A stretch of 64,000 nucleotides of DNA from Enterocloster asparagiformis (GCA_018380885.1 JAGZSY010000023.1:14698-78697); one strand, 5' to 3'; positions 44,160 through 54,586 are shown, numbered from the stretch's first letter. Made by a program: numbers and translations. The notes: generated by a model not told the origin, from the sequence alone.

Positions 44160-44684
44160 CTATAGCTCCACTACGCCGATGTAGGGCAAATTCCGGTACT
44201 TCTGGTCGTAGTCCAGGCCATAACCCACTACGAACTCGTCAGGAATGGTAAAGCAGGTATAATCCACATGCACCTGTTTCTTCACCCGGCGCTCCGGTTT
44301 GTCCAGAAGGGTGCACAGATGGATGCTGTTCGGCCTGCGCTGCTTTAAAACCTCGATCAGGTAGGCCAGCGTGCGCCCGGAGTCAATAATATCCTCCACA
44401 ATCAGCACATCCTTGCCCTCAAGCGGTTCATCCAGATCCTTGATGATCTTTACCACACCGCTGGACTCAGTCCCCGCTCCGTAGCTGGTCACGGACATAA
44501 AATCCATGGAAACGGGAACAGTCAGGCGCTTCGCCAGCTCGCAGGTAAAAAATACGCCTCCCTTTAAAATACAGATCAGATGTATCTGCCTTCCCGCATA
44601 GTCCTCGCTGATCTTTGCTGCGATCTCATTGATCTTTGTATCCACTTCCTCTTCTGTCAACAACACACGAATCTTATCTGCCAT
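44160..44684 (-). CDS. hpt: Hypoxanthine phosphoribosyltransferase
   Basis: 174 residues from the ATG at 44684, which has GGAGG 8 bp before it; an ATG seven codons upstream is less well placed. The PRPP-binding loop is VLIVEDIIDSGRTLAYL, and CILKGGVFFTCELAKRL and DEFVVGYGLDYDQKYRNLPYIG are typical of the family. The enzyme converts hypoxanthine and guanine with PRPP into IMP and GMP for purine salvage. It lies between tilS and ftsH, the conserved order in Firmicutes. Confidence 0.97.
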   Translation of the reverse strand: MADKIRVLLTEEEVDTKINEIAAKISEDYAGRQIHLICILKGGVFFTCELAKRLTVPVSMDFMSVTSYGAGTESSGVVKIIKDLDEPLEGKDVLIVEDIIDSGRTLAYLIEVLKQRRPNSIHLCTLLDKPERRVKKQVHVDYTCFTIPDEFVVGYGLDYDQKYRNLPYIGVVEL

Positions 44685-44706
44685 GGTTTTTTCCTCCGTT
44701 TTCATC

Positions 44707-46257
44707 CTATTTTATCGCATCACTGGCCGGATTTTCCGGGTCGGGGGATTCCATCCGGACCTCCAGCACCCTGACCGTGTCCGGCCCGATTTTGTAATAT
44801 TCACTGATCCGATAGCCCACAATCCACAGGATATGGCTTCCGTCCGCCAAAAGCTGTATGGAGTCCCGCTCTTCTCTGGGTATCTTTTCATCGATCATAA
44901 AGCGACGGACCGTTTTTGTCCTGCCGTCCGCCAGCGTGATGTAGTCGCCGGTCTGCCGGCTCCGGACCACGGGCATACCCTTTATTTTACCACAGTCAAA
45001 CCATTTCGTATACTGGTTTTTGGGAATTTCTGTCCCTTTTTTATAAGAAAAATACCGGAAAACCGCCTCCGCCTGCGGCCGTCTGCTCAACGCCTCCGGG
45101 CGGTGTAAAACCACCCCTTCATACTCCCGAACGGCCCTCACTGAATAGGGCAGATTCTGGCTGTGCCCGGCCGGCATCCCGAACAGCCGCAGCACCTGAT
45201 CCACGTGCCCGGAGGTGAGATCCCTGATCCGGCCGCCCACGCTGGCCATCACCTGGTAGATCACATAGGAGCGCAGAATCTCCGGAAGTCCGTCAAACTG
45301 CTCAGCCGGAATCAGCGCGCGCCCTTCCTCCTCCCGCACAAACCTGCCGACCCACTCCTGCGCCTGCGCGGACAGATAATCGTCCGCCTGTGAGGCCAGG
45401 CGTCCCATGCGCAAAATGCTCTCGGCCGCACCGGGATTCACCTGCTCCTTTAGCATGGGCATGAGCTGCCTGCGTATGCGGTTGCGGGTGTAGAAGTCCG
45501 TTTGGTTGGTGGAATCCTCGCAGAAGGACAGCTTCCGGCTGGCCAGCCATTCCAGAATTTCCTCCCGCGTCACTGCGATCAGCGGTCGTATCACCCTGCC
45601 CCGCACCGGGCGCATGCCGCCCAGACCTTTTAAACCGCTGCCGCGGCACAGGTTGTGGAGAATGGTCTCCGCCTGGTCGTCAAGCTGGTGCGCCACCGCG
45701 ATCCTTACCTGCCGCGTCTCCATCCCTGGCGGGCCGTCCTGGTCTATCCCAGACTCCCCGGCATCCCCTGTGCCAGGTATCCCGGCCTCATCCGCCCCGG
45801 TCCTCTCAGCCTCGTCCATCCCAGCTCTCCCGGCAGCCCCTGTGCCAGGCATCCCATCCTCGTCTATCCCATCCCCTAGGGCGTCCCCGCGCTCCCACTC
45901 CTGCGCATACGCCTCAAACGCCCGGTACCGCAGCAGCCTTCCGGCCTCCTCCTCGGACAGCTTTTCCGCCCGGGCGAAGCCCCGCACGTCCACCTGTCTC
46001 AGCAAAAAAGGCACCTTAAGGCGCCCGCACAGCTGCCGCACAAACTCCGCGTCACGGTCCGCCTCTGCTCCCCGCAGCCCGTGGTGCACGTGGATCGCCC
46101 GCACCTCAATGCCCATATCCCGGCGCAGACCGCATAACAGCGCTAAGAGGCAGACGGAATCTGCCCCTCCTGACACGGCCGCGACCACCCGGCCGCCCTG
46201 CCGCAGCATATGAAATTGCTCAATCGTCTCCAGAAATTTCTGACGTACCTCGTCCAT
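44707..46257 (-). CDS. tilS: tRNA(Ile)-lysidine synthetase with a repeat insertion
   Basis: 516 residues from the ATG at 46257 (GGTGGAG upstream); a longer frame to 46356 is Arg-rich and lacks support. The ATP pyrophosphatase P-loop is SGGADS at 29-34, followed by HHGLRGAEADRD and the usual C-terminal TilS domains (PCSxR-like end). The enzyme attaches lysine to C34 of tRNA-Ile(CAU). Unusually, residues about 120-180 are a Gly/Asp/Pro-rich insertion of two 24-residue repeats placed just before the conserved AVAHQLDDQAETIL motif. The insertion is in frame, so the enzyme is probably active. Confidence 0.93.
   Translation of the reverse strand: MDEVRQKFLETIEQFHMLRQGGRVVAAVSGGADSVCLLALLCGLRRDMGIEVRAIHVHHGLRGAEADRDAEFVRQLCGRLKVPFLLRQVDVRGFARAEKLSEEEAGRLLRYRAFEAYAQEWERGDALGDGIDEDGMPGTGAAGRAGMDEAERTGADEAGIPGTGDAGESGIDQDGPPGMETRQVRIAVAHQLDDQAETILHNLCRGSGLKGLGGMRPVRGRVIRPLIAVTREEILEWLASRKLSFCEDSTNQTDFYTRNRIRRQLMPMLKEQVNPGAAESILRMGRLASQADDYLSAQAQEWVGRFVREEEGRALIPAEQFDGLPEILRSYVIYQVMASVGGRIRDLTSGHVDQVLRLFGMPAGHSQNLPYSVRAVREYEGVVLHRPEALSRRPQAEAVFRYFSYKKGTEIPKNQYTKWFDCGKIKGMPVVRSRQTGDYITLADGRTKTVRRFMIDEKIPREERDSIQLLADGSHILWIVGYRISEYYKIGPDTVRVLEVRMESPDPENPASDAIK
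45746..45889. repeat. Tandem 72-bp repeat inside tilS
   Basis: Two imperfect copies with an exact 72-bp offset; for example TGCCAGG at 45771 and 45843. They encode 24-residue units starting G(M/I)PGTG. Confidence 0.75.
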
Positions 46258-46456
46258 TTTCTCCACCCTGCGCCGCAGGCGAAAGGCCTTAAAACGCCTT
46301 GCACCGGCGTTTCTGTGGCCCCGCTTCCTGCGGGGTCTGTTGTCATCAGCTTCCAATGACTATACTATAACCGCAAATCAGGCAGTTTGCAATGACTAAT
46401 TTGCTATGATTTACCGGCTCCACTGGCCGGCGCCCAACCGCCCGGCTCCGGCCGCC

Positions 46457-47872
46457 TTACCTCCGCTTCCAGATTCCCGCCACCAGGGCCGTCATGTCGT
46501 CCCTGGCCGCCGGGATAAAGGATGAGGCAAACTCCAGAATCTGCTCCGCCAGCTCCTGGGGCGGCATATTCTCCACGCTCTCCAGGTACTCCTTCATCAC
46601 CTGTTCCTTGTCGTCGCCCGGCAGCGCGTCCAGCACGCCGTCGCTGACCATGATGATGCGGCTGCCGTCCCACAGCTTTTTGCTCAAAAGCTCCGGCTCC
46701 ACCGTTGTCAGCACCCCCATGGGCACCTCGCCGGACTCCATCAGCTCCACGCCGTCCTCGCCGATGATAAAGGTGGGCACTGCCCCCAGCTTCATACACT
46801 CCAACACGCCCGTGTGCAGATCCACGCAGCACAGGTCCAGGGTGGCCGGATGCTGCTCCCGCCCTGCCAGAAGCAGCACCGTGTTCACCAGCTTTAAGGC
46901 AGACCGGGCCGAAAATCCCGTCTCCACCAGCTGTTCCGTCAGCTCCACCACCTGGCGGCTCTCCCGGTCCGCCTGCTCGCCGCTGCCCATGCCGTCGGAC
47001 AGGCTCATTACCACCTGGCTGCCCTGGCTCTCCACAAATGTGTAATTGTCCCCGCTGATGCTCTCCCCCTGCTTGGGGATTCTGGCGGCCCCGCACAGCA
47101 TGTGATAGCTGCCGTCCTCCAGAAAGCGCACCGTAGCGTACTGCCTGGTGATAATGGTCCGGCTGTCCTTCGCCGGACTCCAGAAGCTGCCCTCAACTGC
47201 CTGTCCCACCAGACCTGCAGCCTCCCGGCTGGTCATGCAGCGCCCGTTGGTGGTGCGCGCCGTTATGTAGGCCTCCCTCTGCCCGTTCTCGTACTCCAAA
47301 AGCAGCAGGTTCTGAATCGCTATGTGGGCCCGCCGGAACGATTTGCGCAGCTCCATCTCATAGTCGGAGGTCACGTCCCTGGCCTGGTCCATCTGGTGGG
47401 AAAATTCCTCCAGGATCATGGACATTTCCCGAAATTGCACCACCACCGCATCCCGGCTCTCCATAAACCTGTTCTTCCACGACAGATTCATGGTGGCCCG
47501 TCCCAGATTGCGGTTGAGCTGCCCCAGGTACTTGTCCTTTTTCCGGCAGCTGGACTGGAACATCTGGGGCATGTCCTCGGTGTCAATATGGCCTTTCTGC
47601 TCAAACGCGCGCAGGAGATAGTACAGGTAGTAGCTGTCCTCCTTCTCCGTGTCCGCGCGCAGGCTGCACTTGTTGCAGCTCTCGCACACCAGGGCCGCCG
47701 AGGTCTGCATGGCCGCCAGGCCGTCCTCCCGGGTCAGCTGCCGCCCGTTTTCAATCTCGTCGTCAAAAGCCTTGGCCAAACGCCCCAGGGAATCCGCCAT
47801 ATCCCCCAGACGCCGGGCAGTATAATAATTCACATCGCAAACGCGCCTTTTTTCTTTCCTCTTTTCAAACAC
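46457..47872 (-). CDS. spoIIE: SpoIIE phosphatase lacking the membrane domain
   Basis: 471 residues starting GTG at 47872, 6 bp from GGAGGG. It has the SpoIIE central region (VCESCNKCS, a DMPQMFQSSCRKKDKYLG segment, ILEEFSHQMDQ) and the C-terminal PP2C phosphatase (SLSDGMGSGEQADRES, TLDLCCVDLHTG, IIMVSDGVLDA, RDDMTALV). The N-terminal ten-helix membrane domain of classical SpoIIE (about 820 residues) is absent. SpoIIE dephosphorylates SpoIIAA to activate sigma-F in the forespore. Position upstream of tilS matches Bacillus spoIIE. Its ribosome binding site lies inside a hairpin. Confidence 0.9.
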   Translation of the reverse strand: MFEKRKEKRRVCDVNYYTARRLGDMADSLGRLAKAFDDEIENGRQLTREDGLAAMQTSAALVCESCNKCSLRADTEKEDSYYLYYLLRAFEQKGHIDTEDMPQMFQSSCRKKDKYLGQLNRNLGRATMNLSWKNRFMESRDAVVVQFREMSMILEEFSHQMDQARDVTSDYEMELRKSFRRAHIAIQNLLLLEYENGQREAYITARTTNGRCMTSREAAGLVGQAVEGSFWSPAKDSRTIITRQYATVRFLEDGSYHMLCGAARIPKQGESISGDNYTFVESQGSQVVMSLSDGMGSGEQADRESRQVVELTEQLVETGFSARSALKLVNTVLLLAGREQHPATLDLCCVDLHTGVLECMKLGAVPTFIIGEDGVELMESGEVPMGVLTTVEPELLSKKLWDGSRIIMVSDGVLDALPGDDKEQVMKEYLESVENMPPQELAEQILEFASSFIPAARDDMTALVAGIWKRR

Positions 47873-47878
47873 AAAAAT

Positions 47879-47920
47879 CCCTCCTCACCGCGTACTGTCC
47901 AGTATACGCAGGCAGGAGGG
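47879..47920 (-). promoter_or_regulatory. Hairpin covering the spoIIE ribosome binding site
   Basis: On the minus strand CCCTCCT (47914-47920) pairs with AGGAGGG (47879-47885), and an inner GCGTAxxCT/AGTACGC helix extends the stem. AGGAGGG contains the spoIIE Shine-Dalgarno sequence, 6 bp from the GTG. Folded RNA would block initiation. Confidence 0.6.
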
Positions 47921-47986
47921 AAATATCTGTCACATTTTGCAGGCTTGTCCAAAAAATCTTTCGACAGAAGGAAACATGGAGCCCCA

Positions 47987-48304
47987 TTATTTGCTGGGTT
48001 TGAGTAAAATTTCGTCAGGATTCACCAAGCCCAGCTTCTCCTTGGCTACTTCCTCCGCATATTCTTTCGTTTTGACGTAAATCTTGTAGTCCTGTAGCTC
48101 CTCGGCCCGTTTGCTCTCGGCTTCCAGCTGGGCCTGCAGGTTTTCCTGGCGGACCTTGTACTCCAGGTCCATCCTCTTCAGACTGGCTCCCTTGGCATTG
48201 ATCACGACCGCCAGGCATACGACTACCAGCGTAATACCGAGAAGCGCCATACGGTTGGCCCATTTGTCCCGCCGCAGACGCCTAGATTTTCCATATGTTT
48301 TCAT
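47987..48304 (-). CDS. divIC: Septum formation initiator DivIC/FtsB-like protein
   Basis: 105 residues from the ATG at 48304 (a TTG three codons earlier overlaps the yabQ stop). A basic cytoplasmic start (RRLRRDKWANR), one membrane helix (about 23-42), then a coiled coil (LKRMDLEYKVRQENLQAQLEAESKRAEELQ) and the family end EYAEEVAKEKLGLVNPDEILLK. It takes part in the division complex with FtsL and DivIB. It lies in the yabP-yabQ-divIC order known from Bacillus. Confidence 0.9.
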   Translation of the reverse strand: MKTYGKSRRLRRDKWANRMALLGITLVVVCLAVVINAKGASLKRMDLEYKVRQENLQAQLEAESKRAEELQDYKIYVKTKEYAEEVAKEKLGLVNPDEILLKPSK

Positions 48305-48309
48305 CCTGA

Positions 48310-48690
48310 TCAATCACCAACTTTTTCCGTCTGTTCTTTACCCGTCACATTACGGGTATTTTTACCTGATTTTATTGTAAACTTTTTACCAAGCTTTTTC
48401 AAGCCTTTAAAGAAAATTCTGCTGATTAGGCGATCGTACAAAATCATTCCGCCCAAAACCCCGCCGATCACATAGGCGCGCAGCCCTCCGTCATTCTGCT
48501 GGTACAGGAGATTAAAGGTCACGGCTCCCGCCCCGATCCAATAGCAAAAGTCCTCCAAACCCACCGCAAAGGCGCTGTGGCGGATCATCAGCCGGAACAC
48601 CCGGATCGTGTCGTAGACCAGCATCAGCCACCCTCCGGTGGCCAGGCTCAGCAGCAAAAGCCACGCCTCGTAGCAAATCACCCCGCTCAT
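48310..48690 (-). CDS. yabQ: Spore cortex protein YabQ
   Basis: 126 residues with three to four membrane helices (about 8-28, 40-60, 65-85). Family landmarks are GWLMLVYDTIRVFR near the N-terminus and IGAGAVTFNLLYQQNDGGLRAYVIGGVLGGMILY in the middle. YabQ is needed for spore cortex formation in Bacillus and sits in the outer forespore membrane. It lies between yabP and divIC. Confidence 0.9.
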   Translation of the reverse strand: MSGVICYEAWLLLLSLATGGWLMLVYDTIRVFRLMIRHSAFAVGLEDFCYWIGAGAVTFNLLYQQNDGGLRAYVIGGVLGGMILYDRLISRIFFKGLKKLGKKFTIKSGKNTRNVTGKEQTEKVGD

Positions 48691-48703
48691 AAGACCGCCC
48701 CCG

Positions 48704-48988
48704 TCACTTAAACAGGCGGGAGAACAAAGACTCCCCGGACTTGCGCAGCGCCTCGTTGGAGGAATAGGTCATGCTGTCGATGGTGCCGTCCACATCCACC
48801 TCCCCCTTCTCCAGGGTCAGGCGGCTGACATGAAGCTCCTTGCCCTTGATGGTCAAGAGTCCCATGTCCGTATCCAGCACGATAGCGTTCTCGTCAAAGG
48901 AGACCACGTCCACGATGCCCGTGATGCTGCCCGCGGACCGGTTCTGGAACACCAGCTTGTGCAGACGGCCGTTCAGTTTTTCTTCCAT
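48704..48988 (-). CDS. yabP: Sporulation protein YabP
   Basis: 94 residues from the ATG at 48988, 7 bp from AGGAGG. The sequence LVFQNRSAGSITGIVDVVSFDENAIVLDTDMGLLTIKGKELHVSRLTLEKGEVDVDG, here broken for clarity as LVFQNRSAGSITGIVDV followed by TDMGLLTIKGKELHV and LEKGEVDVDG, fits the YabP/YqfC family, which in Bacillus acts under sigma-E. The ribosome binding site is in a 10-bp inverted repeat. It is followed by yabQ after 13 bp. Confidence 0.92.
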   Translation of the reverse strand: MEEKLNGRLHKLVFQNRSAGSITGIVDVVSFDENAIVLDTDMGLLTIKGKELHVSRLTLEKGEVDVDGTIDSMTYSSNEALRKSGESLFSRLFK

Positions 48989-48993
48989 GCAAA

Positions 48994-49037
48994 AACCTCC
49001 TAACATATCTAACCTATGTTAAATATATTAGGAGGTT
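48994..49037 (-). promoter_or_regulatory. Inverted repeat covering the yabP ribosome binding site
   Basis: Perfect 10-bp inverted repeat: AACCTCCTAA (RNA arm from 49028-49037) pairs with TTAGGAGGTT (48994-49003), loop 24 nt. The second arm holds the yabP Shine-Dalgarno AGGAGG. No U-tract follows, so it looks like translational control rather than termination. Confidence 0.65.
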
Positions 49038-49073
49038 GGCCACATTATGCCATTATTAATAACGATTGATTGA

Positions 49074-49313
49074 TCACAGGTAACGGTACAGTTCTTTTGC
49101 CTCGTCCTTTTTTACAGTCTCCTGCACATCCAGCACCTCTACCCGGACCGCCTTTTCCCCAAACCGGATTTCGATCACGTCCCCGGTCTTGACATTCAGG
49201 GAAGCCTTGGACGGCTTGTCGTTCACAAGAACGCGTCCCGCGTCACAGGCCTCGTTGGCAACGGTCCTGCGCTTGATCAGTCGGGAAACCTTCAAAAACT
49301 TGTCCAGTCTCAT
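49074..49313 (-). CDS. S4-domain RNA-binding protein (YabO/RlbA type)
   Basis: 79 residues, essentially one S4 fold: MRLDKFLKVSRLIKRRTVANEACDAGRVLVNDKPSKAS and then GDVIEIRFGEKAVRVEVLDV. It is like Hsp15/YabO, which bind ribosomal RNA, in Hsp15's case on stalled 50S subunits. It follows the HU gene after 3 bp and precedes yabP as yabO does in Bacillus. Confidence 0.93.
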   Translation of the reverse strand: MRLDKFLKVSRLIKRRTVANEACDAGRVLVNDKPSKASLNVKTGDVIEIRFGEKAVRVEVLDVQETVKKDEAKELYRYL

Positions 49314-49316
49314 GGA

Positions 49317-49592
49317 TTAGTTGTTAACCGCATCCTTTAATGCCTTGCCGGCTTTGAACTTCGGAGTCTTGGAAGCCTCAACGTTCATCGGCTCGCCGGT
49401 CTTGGGATTTCTGGCAACTCTGGCAGCTCTTGCGCTAACCTCGAAATTGCCGAAGCCAACCAGCTGAACTTTTTCGCCCTTTACCAGCTCTTCCGTTACC
49501 ACGTCCGTAAATGCCTTAACAGCCTTCTCTGCATCCTTTTTGGAAAGCTCTGCCTTTTCAGCAACTGCTGCGATCAATTCTGTCTTGTTCAT
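49317..49592 (-). CDS. hup: HU-type DNA-binding protein
   Basis: 91 residues from the ATG at 49592, 8 bp from AGGAGG. A textbook [54 protein letters not shown] and the C-terminal [16 protein letters not shown]. It bends and compacts DNA. A consensus promoter overlapping the 3' end of mazG gives it independent strong expression, and the S4 gene follows closely. Confidence 0.98.
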   Translation of the reverse strand: MNKTELIAAVAEKAELSKKDAEKAVKAFTDVVTEELVKGEKVQLVGFGNFEVSARAARVARNPKTGEPMNVEASKTPKFKAGKALKDAVNN

Positions 49593-49666
49593 CAATTCTT
49601 CCTCCTAAATATGATCCGGACAAAGGCCGGAATTTTTACCCTTACGAGTCTTGGTGTACTTAATCA

Positions 49667-49695
49667 TTTATAGCCGTTTCTATACGATTTGTCAA
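49667..49695 (-). promoter_or_regulatory. HU gene promoter
   Basis: -35 TTGACA (49690-49695) and -10 TATAAA (49667-49672), 17-bp spacer, minus strand. The -35 box overlaps the mazG stop codon. The leader to the ATG is about 70 nt. Confidence 0.8.
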
Positions 49696-50072
49696 GGTTT
49701 TTCAGCTTTTTCCTGCAATTTTATCTCTTTCCAGAGAGCCAGCGCTTCCTCCGGCGAATTGACCTTAATATCGCCAAACACGTGGGGGTGTCTTCGCACC
49801 ATTTTACGGCTGATTCCCTCGATCACATCGTCGATGGTGAACGCGCCCTCCTCCTTTGCGATCTGGCTGTACAGCACCACCTGCAGCAGCACGTCGCCCA
49901 ACTCCTCGCAGAGATTCTCCATGTCTTTGTTGTCCACGGCCTCAAAGACCTCCTGGGTCTCGTCCGCCAGACATTTTTTCAGGCTCTCGTAGGTCTGCTC
50001 CTTATCCCAGGGGCAGCCGTGGTCCGAGCGCAGCTCGGCTATGATATTGGTCAGATCCTCAAATGTGTGCAT
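49692..50072 (-). CDS. mazG: MazG-type nucleotide pyrophosphohydrolase
   Basis: 126 residues from the ATG at 50072, 5 bp from GAGGAGG. It is a single MazG domain: HGCPWDKEQTYESLKKCLADETQEVFEAVD, EELGDVLLQVVLYSQIAKE (with the EExxE and ExxD metal motifs) and RRHPHVFGD. It hydrolyses non-canonical or excess NTPs to NMP and PPi. The usual two-domain MazG is about 260 residues; the second domain and the YabN methylase part are absent. It lies 10 bp after the V-ATPase subunit D gene. Confidence 0.93.
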   Translation of the reverse strand: MHTFEDLTNIIAELRSDHGCPWDKEQTYESLKKCLADETQEVFEAVDNKDMENLCEELGDVLLQVVLYSQIAKEEGAFTIDDVIEGISRKMVRRHPHVFGDIKVNSPEEALALWKEIKLQEKAEKP

Positions 50073-50082
50073 CGGCTCCTCC

Positions 50083-50703
50083 TCACGCATTTTCTTTGTT
50101 CCGCTTGATCACCTTTAAGCGGGTGAACTCCTCGCGCTCCTTTTCCTCCAGCGCCTCGGAAATGTCCTTGGACAGCGTCTCGTACTTGGGAATGGTAATG
50201 TTTTTCAGCGCGTTGGCGCGCTTCTGCGTCTTTTTGATGCTGTTTGCCAGCCGGTAGGCGGAATTTTCCACCATGGACAGCTTGATGGTCAGCTCCTTCA
50301 CCCGCTCAAAGTGGTAGCGGGCCTCGTCCAGAGACTCCGTGGTGTTGTAGAAGCCGTAGGTCAGCTGCAGCGGCTTTGTCTCGTGCTGTACCAGGGGAAT
50401 CTCGGTCCCCATGATGCTGCGGGCCTTGATCTTCACGTCCTGATCGATGGGCACCGAGGCTCCCACCTCCTGGACGTAGTTGATGCCCAGCTCGATGTTG
50501 GCCTTCTGCAGAGCCGCGTAGGCGGCGCGGAAGGTGGAGTCGATCTCCGCCTGGATGCCCTTGGCCTCGTCGATCAGGCCCATGAGCTCGCGGATCAGGA
50601 TATTCCGCTTTTTGTCCATCAGGCCGTACCCCATATTGGCCAGCACCAGAGAGTTTTTAGCCCGCATCAGGTTGCCTTTTGTGGGAAATGTATTCGGGTC
50701 CAT
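50083..50703 (-). CDS. atpD: V-type ATPase subunit D
   Basis: 206 residues, starting MDPNTFPTKGNLMRAKNSLVLANMGYGLMDKKRNILIRELM, a clear subunit D opening (written here as its parts MDPNTFPTKGNLMRAK and LMDKKRNILIREL). It is helical throughout with long coiled coils at both ends and forms the central rotor shaft in A3B3. It is the last gene of the operon, 101 bp after subunit B. Confidence 0.96.
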   Translation of the reverse strand: MDPNTFPTKGNLMRAKNSLVLANMGYGLMDKKRNILIRELMGLIDEAKGIQAEIDSTFRAAYAALQKANIELGINYVQEVGASVPIDQDVKIKARSIMGTEIPLVQHETKPLQLTYGFYNTTESLDEARYHFERVKELTIKLSMVENSAYRLANSIKKTQKRANALKNITIPKYETLSKDISEALEEKEREEFTRLKVIKRNKENA

Positions 50704-50804
50704 TTACATCACTCCTTGTGGGGAAAGCGCGTCCCGGGCCTCAGGCGGCCGTCCGCGCTCTCGTTGGATACGACGGGCCGCAGGCCGGGCCTGCGGTTCA
50801 TCAT

Positions 50805-52199
50805 TTACACTTCTGTTCCATCCTCGGTCGGCTTGTAATACTGGTCCAGAATCTTGGTGTCGATGCGGTCCAGCTCCTCTCTGGGCAGCATGCCAAGGAG
50901 CCGCCAGCCGATCTCCAGCGTCTTTAAAATGTTCCGGTTCTCATGGGGGTCCTGGCCCACGAACTGTTCCTCAAAGGCCTTGCCGAACTCCAGATATTTC
51001 TTGTCCATGGGCGACAGCTCATCCTCGCCGATTACCGATGCCAGCGCTCTGGCGTCTCCCACCTTGGCATAGCAGGAAAACAGCTGGTTGGCCACGTCCT
51101 GGTGGTCCACCCGGGTGAAGCCCTCGCCGATGCCGTCCTTCATCAGACGGGACAGGCTGGGCAGCACGTTGATGGGCGGATAGATGGACTGGCCGTGCAT
51201 CTGGCGGTCCAGCACGATCTGCCCCTCTGTGATGTACCCGGTCAGGTCGGGGATGGGGTGGGTAATGTCGTCGTTGGGCATGGTCAGAATAGGAATCTGC
51301 GTCACGGAGCCGGCGCGCCCGGCCACGATTCCGGCTCTCTCGTAAATGGAGGCCAGATCGCTGTACAGATAGCCCGGGAAGCCCTTTCGGGACGGAATCT
51401 CGCCCTTGGAGGAGGACACCTCCCGCATGGCCTCCGCGTAGGAGGTCATATCCGTGAGAATGACCAGGATGTGCATGCCCTTCTCAAAGGCCAGGTACTC
51501 CGCCAGGGTCAGCACCACCTTGGGGGTGATCAGACGCTCCACCACGGGATCGTTGGCCAGGTTGATGAACATGGACACGTGCTCGGAAACGCCGCTCTCC
51601 TCAAAGGTCCGGCGGAAGAAATCCGCCACGTCGTACTTGACGCCCATGGCGCCGAACACGATGGCGAACTGCTCGTCGGAGTTGTCGCCCAGGGAAGCCT
51701 GCTGCACGATCTGCGCCGCCAGCTGGTCGTGGGGCAGGCCGTTGCCCGAAAAAATGGGCAGCTTCTGTCCGCGGATCAGGGTGGTCAGGCCGTCGATGGC
51801 CGAGATTCCCGTGCGGATATAGTTTCTGGGGTACTCGCGGCTCACCGGGTTTAAGGGCTTGCCGTTTACGTCCAGCTTGATGTCGGAGATGATATCCCCC
51901 AGACCGTCGATAGGCTCGCCGATGCCGTTGAAGGTGCGCCCCAGCATCTCCTCCGAAACCGCGATCTCCATGGGGTGGCCGGTCAGGCGGGTGTGGGTGT
52001 TGCGCAACGCCATGCCCTCCGTGCCCTCAAACACCTGGATAATGGCCTTGTCCCCGTAAATCTCGATGATGCGGCCGATCTTGTGGGCGCTGCCGCCCAC
52101 GGTCATCTCCACAATCTCGTCGTAAGCAGCACCCTGAACGCCTTCCAGGACCACCAGCGGGCCATTGATTTCGCTTAAACCTAAATATTCAACTGCCAT
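50805..52199 (-). CDS. atpB: V-type ATPase subunit B
   Basis: 464 residues, starting [20 protein letters not shown]. It is the non-catalytic nucleotide-fold subunit: no Walker A is present, but [47 protein letters not shown] and [26 protein letters not shown] are diagnostic. It alternates with subunit A in the hexamer head. It follows subunit A by 13 bp. Confidence 0.98.
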   Translation of the reverse strand: MAVEYLGLSEINGPLVVLEGVQGAAYDEIVEMTVGGSAHKIGRIIEIYGDKAIIQVFEGTEGMALRNTHTRLTGHPMEIAVSEEMLGRTFNGIGEPIDGLGDIISDIKLDVNGKPLNPVSREYPRNYIRTGISAIDGLTTLIRGQKLPIFSGNGLPHDQLAAQIVQQASLGDNSDEQFAIVFGAMGVKYDVADFFRRTFEESGVSEHVSMFINLANDPVVERLITPKVVLTLAEYLAFEKGMHILVILTDMTSYAEAMREVSSSKGEIPSRKGFPGYLYSDLASIYERAGIVAGRAGSVTQIPILTMPNDDITHPIPDLTGYITEGQIVLDRQMHGQSIYPPINVLPSLSRLMKDGIGEGFTRVDHQDVANQLFSCYAKVGDARALASVIGEDELSPMDKKYLEFGKAFEEQFVGQDPHENRNILKTLEIGWRLLGMLPREELDRIDTKILDQYYKPTEDGTEV

Positions 52200-52212
52200 C
52201 CTTTCGTCCTCC

Positions 52213-53979
<1,767 letters not shown>

Positions 53980-53980
53980 T

Positions 53981-54571
53981 TTACTTACCTCCTAAATCAA
54001 ATTTGAACTCATGACGGGCTTCCTTTAATTTCGTCTCAAAGGAATTGTCGATGAGAATATGTTTGGCCGGGATCACCGCCCGCGTGCCGCCCATAAAGGA
54101 GTATTCGCTGACTTTGATGGTGGCGTTGTGGTGCATGGCGATGCGCTGAAGCTTATCCTGGTCCGAGGGGTCCATATAGATAATCAGCTCCTCGTCCCCG
54201 GCGAACTCCTTGGCCGCCTTTACCTGGCGCTCCAAAAGGCGCTGGTAATCGCTGGTGTCCATAAAGTTCTCCAGAAGATCCTTCAGCTCCACAAATAATT
54301 TATCCTTCAGCTCTTCCTGCTTATGGCTGACTTCCCGCTTCAAATCCAGCTGTGCGATGGAAAGGCGCTTGTTGATCTCGCGCTCCAGCTTTTCAGTCTC
54401 CATCGCCACCTGCATATCAGCGCGCCGTTTGGCATCAGCGGTATGCTCCTCGAAGGATTTTTCGAGGGCAGCCATGTAGTCGTCCAGCATTTTTGCGCTT
54501 CTGTCCCTGGCGTCCTCCATACAGATATCCTGAAAATGCTTCAGTTTCTCCTCTGTTGTCAAACTCTTCAC
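53981..54571 (-). CDS. atpE: V-type ATPase subunit E
   Basis: 196 residues. A long N-terminal helix (Lys/Glu-rich, about 1-110) and a C-terminal globular part ending LIDNSFETKLKEARHEFKFDLGGK are typical of the peripheral stalk subunit E. The start is GTG. It pairs with the H-type subunit encoded first in the operon to form the stator. It lies 15 bp after subunit F. Confidence 0.9.
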   Translation of the reverse strand: MKSLTTEEKLKHFQDICMEDARDRSAKMLDDYMAALEKSFEEHTADAKRRADMQVAMETEKLEREINKRLSIAQLDLKREVSHKQEELKDKLFVELKDLLENFMDTSDYQRLLERQVKAAKEFAGDEELIIYMDPSDQDKLQRIAMHHNATIKVSEYSFMGGTRAVIPAKHILIDNSFETKLKEARHEFKFDLGGK

Positions 54572-54586
54572 CTGCTTTCTATGGTC

